Source: Atribacteraceae bacterium (GTDB lineage Bacteria; Atribacterota; Atribacteria; Atribacterales; Atribacteraceae). From it: 47,524 nt of DNA. The first letter of the stretch is position 1. Each line of letters begins with the position of its first letter. Of the stretch, positions 34,156-42,409 are shown one piece after another. A program made the position numbers and the translations under genes. The notes beneath the pieces are model-generated. The model was not told the origin of the DNA, did not search any database, and saw only the letters and a program-made list of their open reading frames with translations. The stretch covers positions 1-47,524 of the forward strand of contig DATIKP010000094.1 in the NCBI GenBank assembly GCA_035477455.1. Reading direction: 5' to 3'.

Positions 34156-35025
34156 ATGGACCGCGAAGCGTTGAGCCGGCGATACTGGAACGCGAAGGTC
34201 GCCAAAGAAAAACAACGGGACCGTAACCCGGAAAAACGGATCCATACCGACTTGGTCTGGCTTGAACTGGAACCCTTCATCCAGCCAGACATACGGGTTA
34301 TCGACGCCGGAGGTGGGTACGGGCGATATAGTATTGGCCTGGCCCAGCGGGGGTGTCTGGTAACCCACCTGGAGTTTTCCGAGCGCATGCTTTCAGAAGC
34401 CCGGCGGCTCATCGACCGGGAAGGTCTGAAAACCCCGGATTTCGTTTCGGGTAATATCAGGGACCTCAGCGGCTTCGAAGATCAGTCCTTTGACCTGGGG
34501 ATCGCCCTGGATGCACCGATTTCCTACGCCTATCCGGCACATGGGAAAGCTCTTCTGGAATTGGCCCGGGTTACCCGGAAAACGCTGGTCATTTCAGTCG
34601 TGAATCGGTTCGGTCAGCTTCCCGTCGTTATCGAGAACGAATTAAGGTGGTCGTCATCGTTGAAATACTCGAAAAAGTTTCTGGAAACCGGTGATTGGGA
34701 TCACCCAACAGTGCTAGAAAATTTCGAATGCCGGATTCCCTATTTCAGCCGCTTCATTTTTCCTCCCTTCCATGCCTATGCCCCGCGGGAACTGGTCGAT
34801 GAGATTATCGCGACAGGTTTTACGATCAAACGGGTGGCAGCCACCGGTACCCTGGCCCGACTTCTTCCCCGTAAAACCCTCCTGTCCATCCTCAAGAAGG
34901 CGGAATTATACCGTCATTTCCTCCAGATGTCCTTTCAATACGACGCACAGATCGAAGCTTTGGGGGTGGGAGCCAAGAGCGCTTCGGGTCTTCTGATTGT
35001 GGCCGAGAGGCCGGAGGAGAGTTGA
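34156..35025 (+). CDS. Class I SAM-dependent methyltransferase, substrate unknown
   Basis: Rossmann methyltransferase of 289 residues. SAM-binding motif I is VIDAGGGYGRYSIGLAQRG, the acidic motif II ends in LEFSERML, and FDLGIALDAPISYAYP corresponds to motif IV. The C-terminal third contains YFSRFIFPPFHAYAPRELVD. It follows thrS after six bases and its stop shares a base with the prmA start (TGATG), so thrS, this gene and prmA form one unit. A translation-related target is possible from context but not shown. Confidence 0.82.
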   Translation: MDREALSRRYWNAKVAKEKQRDRNPEKRIHTDLVWLELEPFIQPDIRVIDAGGGYGRYSIGLAQRGCLVTHLEFSERMLSEARRLIDREGLKTPDFVSGNIRDLSGFEDQSFDLGIALDAPISYAYPAHGKALLELARVTRKTLVISVVNRFGQLPVVIENELRWSSSLKYSKKFLETGDWDHPTVLENFECRIPYFSRFIFPPFHAYAPRELVDEIIATGFTIKRVAATGTLARLLPRKTLLSILKKAELYRHFLQMSFQYDAQIEALGVGAKSASGLLIVAERPEES

Positions 35026-35852
35026 TGGAGGGAAAGACCTGGGTGAAGTGGACGGTGACTTTCGAGCCTTCCCGTGATCAGGAGTTGATTTTATCCTGGT
35101 TGAGCGATCTCTCGCCCCGGGGACTGTGGGAGATTGACGAGCAGACGGTCGTGGCTTATTTTGACGAAGCACCGCGAAAAACCCAACTTCCCGATGGGGT
35201 GATTTCGTTGAAAAAAGAGATTGAACTGGACCGGTGCTGGGCGGAGACCTGGCGTTCGTTCTTCCGACCTATCCGGTTAGGCCGGCGGATCGTGGTCCGG
35301 CCTCCCTGGGAAAAATCCGTACCGGACACGGTTGATGTGGTGATTTATCCGGCCTATGCCTTCGGCACCGGTGACCATCCAACAACCGCTCTGTGCCTGA
35401 CTCATCTCGAACGATATCTCAGGCCGGGTCTGGACGTGCTCGATATCGGCTCTGGTTCGGGCATCCTGGCCATCCTCGCTGCGAAGCTCCAGGCGGGAAA
35501 AATCGTGACCCTGGACAACGATCGGCTGGCCATCACTGAAATACGGCGCAACATGGCCCTGAATGAGCTCGGGAAAGAACGCATTGAATATCGTCTCACT
35601 GAGCTCGCCGACCTAACTGGTTCATTTGATCTGATTGTCGCCAATATCGGCCTTAAGTATCATCTCGATCAACTTCCGGCTATGTTTGAACGACTCAGGG
35701 ATGGAGGCCGCTTGATCCTATCTGGTTTTGAAGTCGAGGACACCGCCCGGCTGGCCGAGAAAGCCCGGACGATTGGATTGACCGAGGAAGCGAGGCAAAT
35801 CGCTACAGGCTGGAGCTCTTTGGTGTATAATAAGAAGGGATCGGGCTCATGA
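35025..35852 (+). CDS. prmA: Ribosomal protein L11 methyltransferase
   Basis: Methylates lysines and the N-terminus of ribosomal protein L11. The N-terminal half is the divergent L11-recognition domain. The catalytic half has AYAFGTGDHPTTALCLTHLE, motif I VLDIGSGSGILAILAAKL and the NIGLKYHLDQLP segment where the family usually has NI.AxxL. Length 275 is normal. ATG 35025 follows GGAGGAGAG; a TTG one codon upstream is possible. Confidence 0.9.
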   Translation: MEGKTWVKWTVTFEPSRDQELILSWLSDLSPRGLWEIDEQTVVAYFDEAPRKTQLPDGVISLKKEIELDRCWAETWRSFFRPIRLGRRIVVRPPWEKSVPDTVDVVIYPAYAFGTGDHPTTALCLTHLERYLRPGLDVLDIGSGSGILAILAAKLQAGKIVTLDNDRLAITEIRRNMALNELGKERIEYRLTELADLTGSFDLIVANIGLKYHLDQLPAMFERLRDGGRLILSGFEVEDTARLAEKARTIGLTEEARQIATGWSSLVYNKKGSGS

Positions 35853-35925
35853 GGTTGACGGGGCCGATAGCCGGGCAGGTTGAGCCGTGTTTCATCGAAT
35901 TAACTTGGAAGGAGAGACGTCTTTT

Positions 35926-36342
35926 GTGAGAATCGCTTTTGTATTTTCCAAGAAGAACCAGGGATTCATGAGTTTGACCCGTCAGGTAATGGGCCAGTTC
36001 GAGAAATCCGGCCACACGGTAAAAGAGGTCATTGTGGAAGACCTGAACGCGCCGATCAGTTTCCGTCCCTTCGATCTGGTGTTCGTCGGCTCCACCGTGG
36101 AGAGCTTTTTCGGAGGCCGCATATCCAGGGAAATCGGCAATTTTCTGACCGGAAGCACGGGCCTGGAAGGAAAAAAAACGGTCGCTTATATCAAACCCAA
36201 CCTTTTCGGAACCGATAAGGCCATGAGACGGCTCATGGCCCAAATGGAGGCAAGGGGAGCGTTCGTGGTGGATTTCGATTCCATAAAGTCCCTGCACGAA
36301 GCTAAACCCCTTATCGAAAGGCACATCAATAAAAGGGGGTGA
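35926..36342 (+). CDS. Flavodoxin-like fold protein
   Basis: The sequence begins VRIAFVFSKKNQGFMSLTRQ and continues FDLVFVGSTVESFFGGRISR, FLTGSTGLEGKKTVAYIKP and DFDSI, an alternating beta-alpha pattern of a flavodoxin fold. The FMN phosphate loop (usually S/T-x-T-G-N-T) reads SKKNQGFMSLT, so FMN binding may be altered. GTG 35926 has AAGGAGA ten bases upstream and begins right at the first beta strand, giving 138 residues. The next small gene starts within ten bases of its stop and probably shares its function. Confidence 0.7.
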   Translation: MRIAFVFSKKNQGFMSLTRQVMGQFEKSGHTVKEVIVEDLNAPISFRPFDLVFVGSTVESFFGGRISREIGNFLTGSTGLEGKKTVAYIKPNLFGTDKAMRRLMAQMEARGAFVVDFDSIKSLHEAKPLIERHINKRG

Positions 36343-36347
36343 GGACC

Positions 36348-36548
36348 ATGGATAAAGAGATGGAAAAAATGCGGGAAATCTTTGAACAGTTTTTTTTCGG
36401 CCCGCTCAATACGGTGTTCGGTTCCTTCGTCAACGAAGATGCGAAAAAGCACCTCAACAAGGCGAGGTCGGAAGTGTTGAAGGCGATGCGGGCCTTTATC
36501 GACAGCGAGATCGAAAAGCTGGAGCGGGGCGTAAAGCAGGGGGATTGA
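36348..36548 (+). CDS. 66-residue helical protein, function unknown
   Basis: The short, highly charged sequence is predicted helical throughout: MDKEMEKMREIFEQFFFG, then KKHLNKARSEVLKAMRAFID and EIEKLERG. No membrane segment or cysteines. ATG 36348 follows GGTGAGG. Being five bases from the flavodoxin-like gene, it is likely its small partner. I recognise no family. Confidence 0.6.
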   Translation: MDKEMEKMREIFEQFFFGPLNTVFGSFVNEDAKKHLNKARSEVLKAMRAFIDSEIEKLERGVKQGD

Positions 36549-37091
36549 AGTTCCCCTGACCGGACCTCCCCCCGGGAAGCGAATCTCTTCCCTTGAAACC
36601 GTGCTACCCTCGCTCCCGGCATCAATCGTTTGGAACATAATCTATAATCACATTACTCCACATCAACCTTGCTCGTCTCTTTAACGGTCACAAATGACAT
36701 TCTGACGATAAAGGTCAGTGGTATTGTCTACGCTCTCCTTGATTCGGATCGTGTCAACCTATTGTAGGAGCATTTCGTAAAGATCCCTTTCTCCGATTTA
36801 TCTCTCATCCTCTTTTTCAACCTCACCAACCACAAGACCATTCAGATACTGGGCACCCAGGAGTGGTCCTGGCTCAGTCCCTTAAGGGCCATCCGGAATG
36901 AACCTACCGGTCCCTGTAAAGCAGGAATATTGCCGGAGATTTCCCGGAACGTTTGCTTCCCCTTCTCGCGTTCTCGGGCAATAATCTGCTTCTGCCGGTA
37001 CATAATGTCCAGAGATAGCCGGTACATAATGCCTGTGCTTTACCGGATACCATGGCTATGAGAGCTAATGTCAAATCTTGTGTATGACCCA
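36549..37091. other. Gap beside IS wreckage, no gene recognised
   Basis: About 540 bases between the 66-residue gene and the IS256 remnant. Apart from a short tandem repeat near 37000 I see no gene, RNA or terminator. Minus-strand frames (for example 36842-37027, beginning MYRLSLDIMYRQKQIIARE) are open but unassignable. Confidence 0.4.
36994..37031. repeat. Two 14-bp direct repeats, 24-bp period
   Basis: GCCGGTACATAATG occurs at 36994-37007 and 37018-37031. The position beside the transposase remnant suggests element-end or insertion-scar sequence. Confidence 0.6.
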
Positions 37092-37700
37092 TCAGGCGGC
37101 GTCCACATTCCGGCGAACTCCCTCGACGAATATAACTCCTTCTGCTACTTCTGCTAACCTTGGAACTCCCTTCAGTCTTCTCCACCGTTTCCCGGCACTG
37201 AGAAAGAGCTTAAGGACCATACTGAGGACGGTCACTCGGGACCCGCAGTTCTTGGTCTTGTCGGTTTGCAACCTGACGGTACTCATGAGTGGATTTTACC
37301 GGGTTGGTGGTGTACAGATGCCAGTGTTCAGCCGGGAAATCGTAGAAGGTGAGGAACACCTCCCGGTCCTTGGCCAGGCAGTCGGTGGTTTTGGCATATT
37401 TGGCCTGGTATGTGGTGATGAAGTGATCGAAGGCTTTCTCGGCCCTCTCCTTGGCTTCCGCCATCCAGATCTCGTGCAGGTCATCCTTGGCTTTCTGCTG
37501 CACGCTCTTGGGCAGCTTGTCCAGGATGTTGGCGGTCTTGGGCACCCAGCAGCGCTGGGGGCGGGTTTTGCCAAAGACCGGGAGGAGGGCTTTCCAGAGT
37601 CCCAAAGCCCCATCCCCCACGGCACAGTGCGGACCTTTGACCATTCTCCGTTCTCGGTGGCGCCGATGATCACCAGGACACCGGTTCTCTCCTCCATCCG
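37092..37700 (-). pseudogene. Decayed IS256-family (mutator-type) transposase
   Basis: Minus-strand pieces in different frames line up with IS256 transposases. VLVIIGATENGE comes first (about 37697-37645). VGDGALGLWKALLPVFGKT, RCWVPKTANILDKLPKSVQ and FYDFPAEHWHLYTTNPV then run from 37644 to about 37290. VRLQTDKTKNCGSRVTVLSM and SAGKRWRRLKGVPRLAEV cover 37286-37092. The N-terminal half is absent, about 35 codons are missing between the first two pieces, and at least two frame changes occur. The DDE core therefore cannot work. Terminal inverted repeats were not identified. Confidence 0.85.
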
Positions 37701-37775
37701 GGTATTTCTTAAGAATGAAAAAGGTTATCCGCTTTTACAGGGAAAAATGGACTTGACCACTTTCACCCCTCCCCG

Positions 37776-38807
37776 TCAAGGGAGTTTTGATACCCTCAGG
37801 AGTTCTCCCGGCTTCAAGCCTGAGGCGAGGCCCACCGCATAGGCCAGACACTGGGCGGGAATGATTTCGACCAGAGGTCCCAGCTCTTCACTGGGCAGGT
37901 CATAGCTCAAAACCAAGCCTTGCTTGGTTTCCGGATAATTCCCGAGGCTGTGCCGGGAACCCACCAAGAGAACCCGGCCTCCCGTTCGTAAAACAGCCTC
38001 CACCGCCTCGGAAAAGGGGGAATCGATCACCGGCGAAGCATGAAAGAAAACAGCGCCATACCCCTGGCCAACTTGTTCTATCAGGCCATGAAAAAATGCA
38101 CCAATACTAAGAGCCGTCGTGAGGCGGTGGGTCATTTCCCCGAAAATCAGGGCGGCCTGCCGGGCCGAGGGCAACGAGAAACCGCTCCCCATAAACGCCA
38201 AGTGAGGGGTTTGTTCGAAAAACCGCTGAAGGATTTCCTGAAGCCTCACACTCTCCCCCAGCCAGCGCCGCATGGCTGCCAGGCAATCCCGAACTCCGCT
38301 GTCAAAATGATCAGACCGGTGAATCCGAAGATCCACCACGAGGCGGAGCAGGGCACCCAAGGTATTCGTGTAAGTTTTGGTCGCCGATGTTTTCTCCACT
38401 CCGGCCCGTATGTCCACAAACCCGAGCTCGCACGCTCGGGCTAGGGCGCTCTTTGGCCGGTTGGTTATCCCCAAGGTATTTTTTCCCTGGATCCCCCGGA
38501 CACACCCAACTGTTTCCCGACTCTCCCCCGACTGGGAAACGGCGACCAGGAGCACATCGTCATCGAGTAAAGGTAAAAACCCACGCTCCAGTTCCTGGGA
38601 TTCGAACACCAAGGCCGGGACGCCGGAACGGTTCAGAAGCATTGCCCCGTACCAGCCGGCATAATACGAACTGCCCATCCCGGTGAACACCACCCGCCGA
38701 AACCGGGTCAAGCGGGTGAGATCGGTATGGTACACATACTGTGGCTCCGTACGGAAGAGCGCCTCAAGGACATCAGCCTGTTCCACCATTTCCCGCAGGT
38801 AGCTCAT
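37776..38807 (-). CDS. Double-SIS-domain sugar isomerase/deaminase-like protein
   Basis: Two SIS domains as in the isomerase half of GlmS or in AgaS/FrlB-type enzymes, with no glutaminase domain. The first has VVFTGMGSSYYAGWYGAMLL and VAVSQSGESRETVGC; the second has LAFMGSGFSLPSARQAALIFGEM. It probably deaminates or isomerises an (amino)sugar phosphate made by the upstream kinase. Length 343 fits. ATG 38807 follows GGGAGGA. It is the last gene of the sugar cassette, and its end abuts the IS256 remnant. Confidence 0.86.
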   Translation of the reverse strand: MSYLREMVEQADVLEALFRTEPQYVYHTDLTRLTRFRRVVFTGMGSSYYAGWYGAMLLNRSGVPALVFESQELERGFLPLLDDDVLLVAVSQSGESRETVGCVRGIQGKNTLGITNRPKSALARACELGFVDIRAGVEKTSATKTYTNTLGALLRLVVDLRIHRSDHFDSGVRDCLAAMRRWLGESVRLQEILQRFFEQTPHLAFMGSGFSLPSARQAALIFGEMTHRLTTALSIGAFFHGLIEQVGQGYGAVFFHASPVIDSPFSEAVEAVLRTGGRVLLVGSRHSLGNYPETKQGLVLSYDLPSEELGPLVEIIPAQCLAYAVGLASGLKPGELLRVSKLP

Positions 38808-38859
38808 ATTTTTCCTCCCGAGTGATGCCGGATACGCCGCCTGGTTAAGCGAACAGGCA

Positions 38860-39996
38860 TCAGAACTGGTTGCAAGGCTCGAAACTCGCCTGTCTCAATT
38901 CATCGATCAGGACCGGGAGGTTCGCGCTTTGCCCTTCCCGGACGTAATACCCGGCCGTATACGTCCCCAGGATCAGGCAGTGGGCATATGGCTGGCCAAG
39001 TAAAAGGCCGAAACAGAACCCGGCGTTGAAGTTATCGCCCCCTCCGGTCAAAAGCTTTGGACGGAATATCCTTGTTCCCCGGGCCTGAAAGGTCCCCTGT
39101 CGGCTAACCATGAAACATTCGTTGACCAGGTGCACCACAATTCCTTCGATGGACAGCTCCCCAAAAATCTTTTCCACAGCCTGAAGCAGCAGCCGGTTGC
39201 TGGGATCCTCCGGAAAGTGCGCCCGCTGGACCAGACGGGTTTCATTCTCGTTCATACCCAGGAATACCCGGTGAGACCCAGAGAAACGACCGATCAGAGC
39301 AAAGGCCCGCCGCACATCACCGGAGGTTTTTTTGGACAGATCCGCCAGATCGACGAACAGAAACCGCTCTCCAGTAGTCGGAAAATTGGGAGCGAGGACA
39401 ATCTCCGTAAGGACGCCCTCCCAGATGGTTTCCACCGCCGAGAGTTGGCTCCAGTTCAAAAACCCGACAAGACGGCTCTCCTCGAAGATTTCCCGAAGCG
39501 TGGAGCGGGGCACGCGCTCGGTGAGGAGTTTCCAGTTCACCTCATCTAAAATCTTAAGGTCTGAGAGCATCACTTTACCGTCGCTGAATTCAAGGGCGGT
39601 GCAAAAAGAGGGCGAAGATATGGGGATGATCCGGCAGTGAGGATCGATCTGCCGGAACACCGGACAGATTTCCGGATATCCGATCGCGCCCAATAGCGTA
39701 GTGGCTATGCCCAGACGAGCCAGAGCATGAGCCATGATCGGGGAATTCCCGCCGATTTTTTCCATTTCGGTGACATATTCAAGATCACAGCTCTTACCAG
39801 CCGCTTCCCGGATACGGTTCCCGAATTCGCTGATCGTCGCAAAGGGCGTGAACCGTTCCCGGTCCTCCCGTACCTTCACCACCCGGGAGATCCTGTCGAT
39901 AAAACCATCAAATCCAACCACGGCCCGGTCGGTAATCCCATTTTTTCCGGCTTCCTGTAAGACGTTGATCAATTGCCCCAGAGCGTCTGAACCCAC
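38860..39996 (-). CDS. PfkB-family carbohydrate kinase
   Basis: ATP-dependent sugar kinase of the ribokinase/PfkB type, about 378 residues. The start of the fold is AVVGFDGFIDRISRVVKVR. The first signature is IGGNSPIMAHALARLGIATT. The anion-hole and catalytic-base motif is TGGGDNFNAGFCFGLLLG, with Asp as base in place of the common DTxGAGD. GTG 39996 is chosen because GGGGGGTGA lies seven bases upstream; a GTG six codons earlier (40014) has no ribosome binding site. It precedes the SIS gene by 52 bases. Substrate: probably the imported sugar or its derivative. Confidence 0.83.
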   Translation of the reverse strand: MGSDALGQLINVLQEAGKNGITDRAVVGFDGFIDRISRVVKVREDRERFTPFATISEFGNRIREAAGKSCDLEYVTEMEKIGGNSPIMAHALARLGIATTLLGAIGYPEICPVFRQIDPHCRIIPISSPSFCTALEFSDGKVMLSDLKILDEVNWKLLTERVPRSTLREIFEESRLVGFLNWSQLSAVETIWEGVLTEIVLAPNFPTTGERFLFVDLADLSKKTSGDVRRAFALIGRFSGSHRVFLGMNENETRLVQRAHFPEDPSNRLLLQAVEKIFGELSIEGIVVHLVNECFMVSRQGTFQARGTRIFRPKLLTGGGDNFNAGFCFGLLLGQPYAHCLILGTYTAGYYVREGQSANLPVLIDELRQASFEPCNQF

Positions 39997-40082
39997 TACC
40001 TGTTCACCCCCCACATAGATGATACGTACTGGTGAGGATATAGTATTCAGGGAGTTTTAAACAACCACCCAGTGACATCCCT

Positions 40083-40435
40083 CCCTTCATTGAAATGAGG
40101 GGCATCCCGAAGAACGGCTATACCGCAAGTTCGCGCACCATATGGCCGATAAATCTGGCCACGAGCGCGGGGGAAGTCACGTCCTCACTACTCCGCGGGG
40201 CGTTACCCCAGGGAGATACCTTGTAGGCGTTCTTGTATAAGTTGGCTGCTCCATTTAAATCAGCATTTGCCTTGTAGCCACAGGAGCAAGAATACAACCC
40301 CCGGTGCTTCCTGGCAGACCTGCTGACCTTGCCGCAATCATGACATGGCTGGTGTACGCCTCAGACTCACGTTTTGACATTAGCTCCTTACACCTCTTTA
40401 CAAAACCCTCTTCGGTGATAGCCTTTTTAGGCTAT
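40083..40435 (-). mobile_element. IS200/IS605-type remnant with TnpB C-terminus
   Basis: Minus-strand codons 40356-40118 encode CHDCGK, then HRGLYSCSCGYKANADLNGA and a short tail. This is the zinc finger and last RuvC motif (NADxNGA, catalytic Asp) of TnpB, the RNA-guided nuclease of IS200/IS605 elements. All upstream RuvC and DNA-binding parts are missing. Beyond the stop lies a hairpin, CCCTTCAT/ATGAGGGG at 40083-40102, like an IS605 right end. ATAGCC/GGCTAT at 40418-40435 may be left-end material. The element splits the sugar cassette between the MalG-like permease and the kinase. The remaining flanks of this 567-base gap hold nothing else I recognise. Confidence 0.8.
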
Positions 40436-40581
40436 GGTTTCCGAGATGTTTCGAGCCAGCAACGACCCACGCCCCTTAGTTTGAAGTGTGGGAAACGTTT
40501 CCGGAGAAACGGGAAAGGACCGTGAGCGAGATTCGGGTTTGTTGGAACTCGTAGTTTTTATACTTCTATGCTCTTTACTTT

Positions 40582-41421
40582 CTATCCCTTCACCGCTCCC
40601 TTGGTCAGTCCGCCAACCAGTTGTTTCTGGACGAATAGGAACAAAACGAACACCGGGATGCAGATCAGGATCGAGGCGGCCATCAGGTTTCCCCAATTTG
40701 TTTCGTACTGGCCGACAAAATCAAAAATTCCTCGGGGAAGCGTCCGTTTGTCCATTGAGGTGATGAAGGTCAAGGCAAACATGAACTCCTGCCAGGTGAT
40801 AAAAAAGACATAGGAAGCCGTAGCCCCGATGCCCGGCCGCATCAGGGGTAGGATTATCCGCCAAAACGCTTGCCAGCGGGTGCAACCATCGATCAACGCC
40901 GCTTCTTCGAGGTCCCGGGGTAGCGAAGCAAAGAATCCCCGTAAAAGCCAGACCCCAACGGGAACCGAGAACGTCAGATAGGCAATAATCAGGGCCAGGA
41001 AAGAGTCGATGAGACCAAGCCGACTCATAATCCGATACAAGGGAACGATAATCGCTGCCAAGGGGAAAAGTTGACTGAACAACAGTAACACAAAAAACCC
41101 CATTTTTCCTGGAAAATAGAGGCGGGCGAAGGCATACGAGGAGAAAATGGCGACGGCGATGACCATAAGCGTCGTCGAGGAAGCCACCAGGAAACTGTTG
41201 AAGAAATAGCGGATAAACATCGACCCCCGCCCGAAGACATGCAGGTAGTTCTCTATCGTCGGCCGTTGCGGTATGAGGTAGGGAGGAACCGTAAACTGTT
41301 CATCCGGGGCCTTCAGAGACATGGACAGCATCACGGCGAAGGGAAATAGCACAAAGGCCATCAGGAGCACTACAAAGATGGCGGTGGTGATGTTTTTACG
41401 GGTTTCCAGAGCCTTGTTCAT
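40582..41421 (-). CDS. Carbohydrate ABC transporter permease, MalG-like
   Basis: Inner-membrane subunit with six predicted helices. The ATPase-contacting EAA loop is EEAALIDGCTRWQAFWRIIL. The N-terminus begins with a short cytoplasmic tail and a first helix (TAIFVVLLMAFVLFPFAVML). Length 279 is typical of the CUT1 family. The ATG overlaps the stop of the MalF-like gene (ATGA), with GGAG upstream. Confidence 0.94.
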   Translation of the reverse strand: MNKALETRKNITTAIFVVLLMAFVLFPFAVMLSMSLKAPDEQFTVPPYLIPQRPTIENYLHVFGRGSMFIRYFFNSFLVASSTTLMVIAVAIFSSYAFARLYFPGKMGFFVLLLFSQLFPLAAIIVPLYRIMSRLGLIDSFLALIIAYLTFSVPVGVWLLRGFFASLPRDLEEAALIDGCTRWQAFWRIILPLMRPGIGATASYVFFITWQEFMFALTFITSMDKRTLPRGIFDFVGQYETNWGNLMAASILICIPVFVLFLFVQKQLVGGLTKGAVKG

Positions 41422-42287
41422 TCCAGGCTCTCCCTGCGCAGGCTCAGGCGGATATAGAGCAAGCTGAAGATCAAGAGAAAGATAAAATTGAGAACTGCGA
41501 AACGGGAAGCGTCTCCAAAACGGAAGCGCCGGAAGCCCAATGTATAGATATAGGTGGGGAAAATGTGGCTGGTTTCAGCCGGGCCGCCTCCGGTCATTAC
41601 ATGGACCAGTTCGAAGTAATTGAAAGTCCAGATGAAGGTCAACAGCAAGGTAATGATTATGATCGGTTTCATGGTGGGAAGCGTCACGTGAATAAACTTT
41701 TTCCACTCCCCCGCTCCATCGATTTCTGAGGCTTCGTAGAGTTCTTCCGGAACGGTTTGGAGCCCAGCCAGGTACATCAGCGTCGAAAAGGGAAAACCTT
41801 TCCATATGGCGGCCACGATCACCGAGTACAGGGCTAGGCCGGGGAGGCTCAGCCAGGTAACCGGTTTCTCGATCAGACCTAAAACTCGCAGATAGTGATT
41901 GATCAAACCCAGTTGCGGTTCATACATCAAGCGCCAAACCATGGCCGCCACTACACCGGGCATTACCCAGGGCAAAATGACGATCCCCCGCACCAGGGTC
42001 CGCCCGAAAAAAGACCGGTTCAATACCAGGGCCGACCCCAGACCCAGCCAGAACTGGAAGAAGACAACGAGAATCGTCCACACCACTGAGTTGCGGAAAA
42101 CGACGTAGAGCATAGGGGAGGTCAGCAGTCTCTGGTAAGCGCCCCACCCCAAAAACCGGGTTGCCGTAAGCGAGACATCGTACAGGCTCAGGTTGAATGT
42201 AAGCAAAAGTGGATAGATCAAAAGGACGGCCAGAAGAAACACCGACGGCAAAATAAACAGATACCCCGAAATCCATTCTCTTTTCAT
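41418..42287 (-). CDS. Carbohydrate ABC transporter permease, MalF-like
   Basis: Second channel subunit of the CUT1 importer, with six helices starting YLFILPSVFLLAVLLIYPLL. The EAA loop is YEASEIDGAGEWKKFIHVTLP. ATG 42287 (MKREWISGY) follows GGAAAGA; a TTG at 42308 is possible. It follows the binding-protein gene after a 13-bp hairpin and is translationally coupled to the MalG-like gene. Confidence 0.94.
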   Translation of the reverse strand: MKREWISGYLFILPSVFLLAVLLIYPLLLTFNLSLYDVSLTATRFLGWGAYQRLLTSPMLYVVFRNSVVWTILVVFFQFWLGLGSALVLNRSFFGRTLVRGIVILPWVMPGVVAAMVWRLMYEPQLGLINHYLRVLGLIEKPVTWLSLPGLALYSVIVAAIWKGFPFSTLMYLAGLQTVPEELYEASEIDGAGEWKKFIHVTLPTMKPIIIITLLLTFIWTFNYFELVHVMTGGGPAETSHIFPTYIYTLGFRRFRFGDASRFAVLNFIFLLIFSLLYIRLSLRRESLE

Positions 42288-42369
42288 CGATCTAATCTTT
42301 CCAAGCAATACCGTGAGAAGTGAGAAGAGATAAGCAAGATGGGTCCTTCCATCCTAACCTCCGGATTTC

Positions 42370-42402
42370 CCAATAGCCGGGGCGGTAAACCCCGGCTATT
42401 GG
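42370..42402 (-). promoter_or_regulatory. Intercistronic hairpin between binding protein and permease genes
   Basis: A perfect 13-bp stem, CCAATAGCCGGGG (42370-42382) with CCCCGGCTATTGG (42390-42402), loop of seven, no T run after it. It starts eight bases past the binding-protein stop. Such hairpins usually protect the upstream message so that binding protein is made in excess. Confidence 0.75.
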
Positions 42403-42409
42403 ATTCGGG

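Noticed and set aside
37078-37842. 254-codon plus-strand open frame near the sugar cassette end
   Set aside because: Antisense to the IS256 remnant, whose minus-strand frames carry clear transposase motifs.
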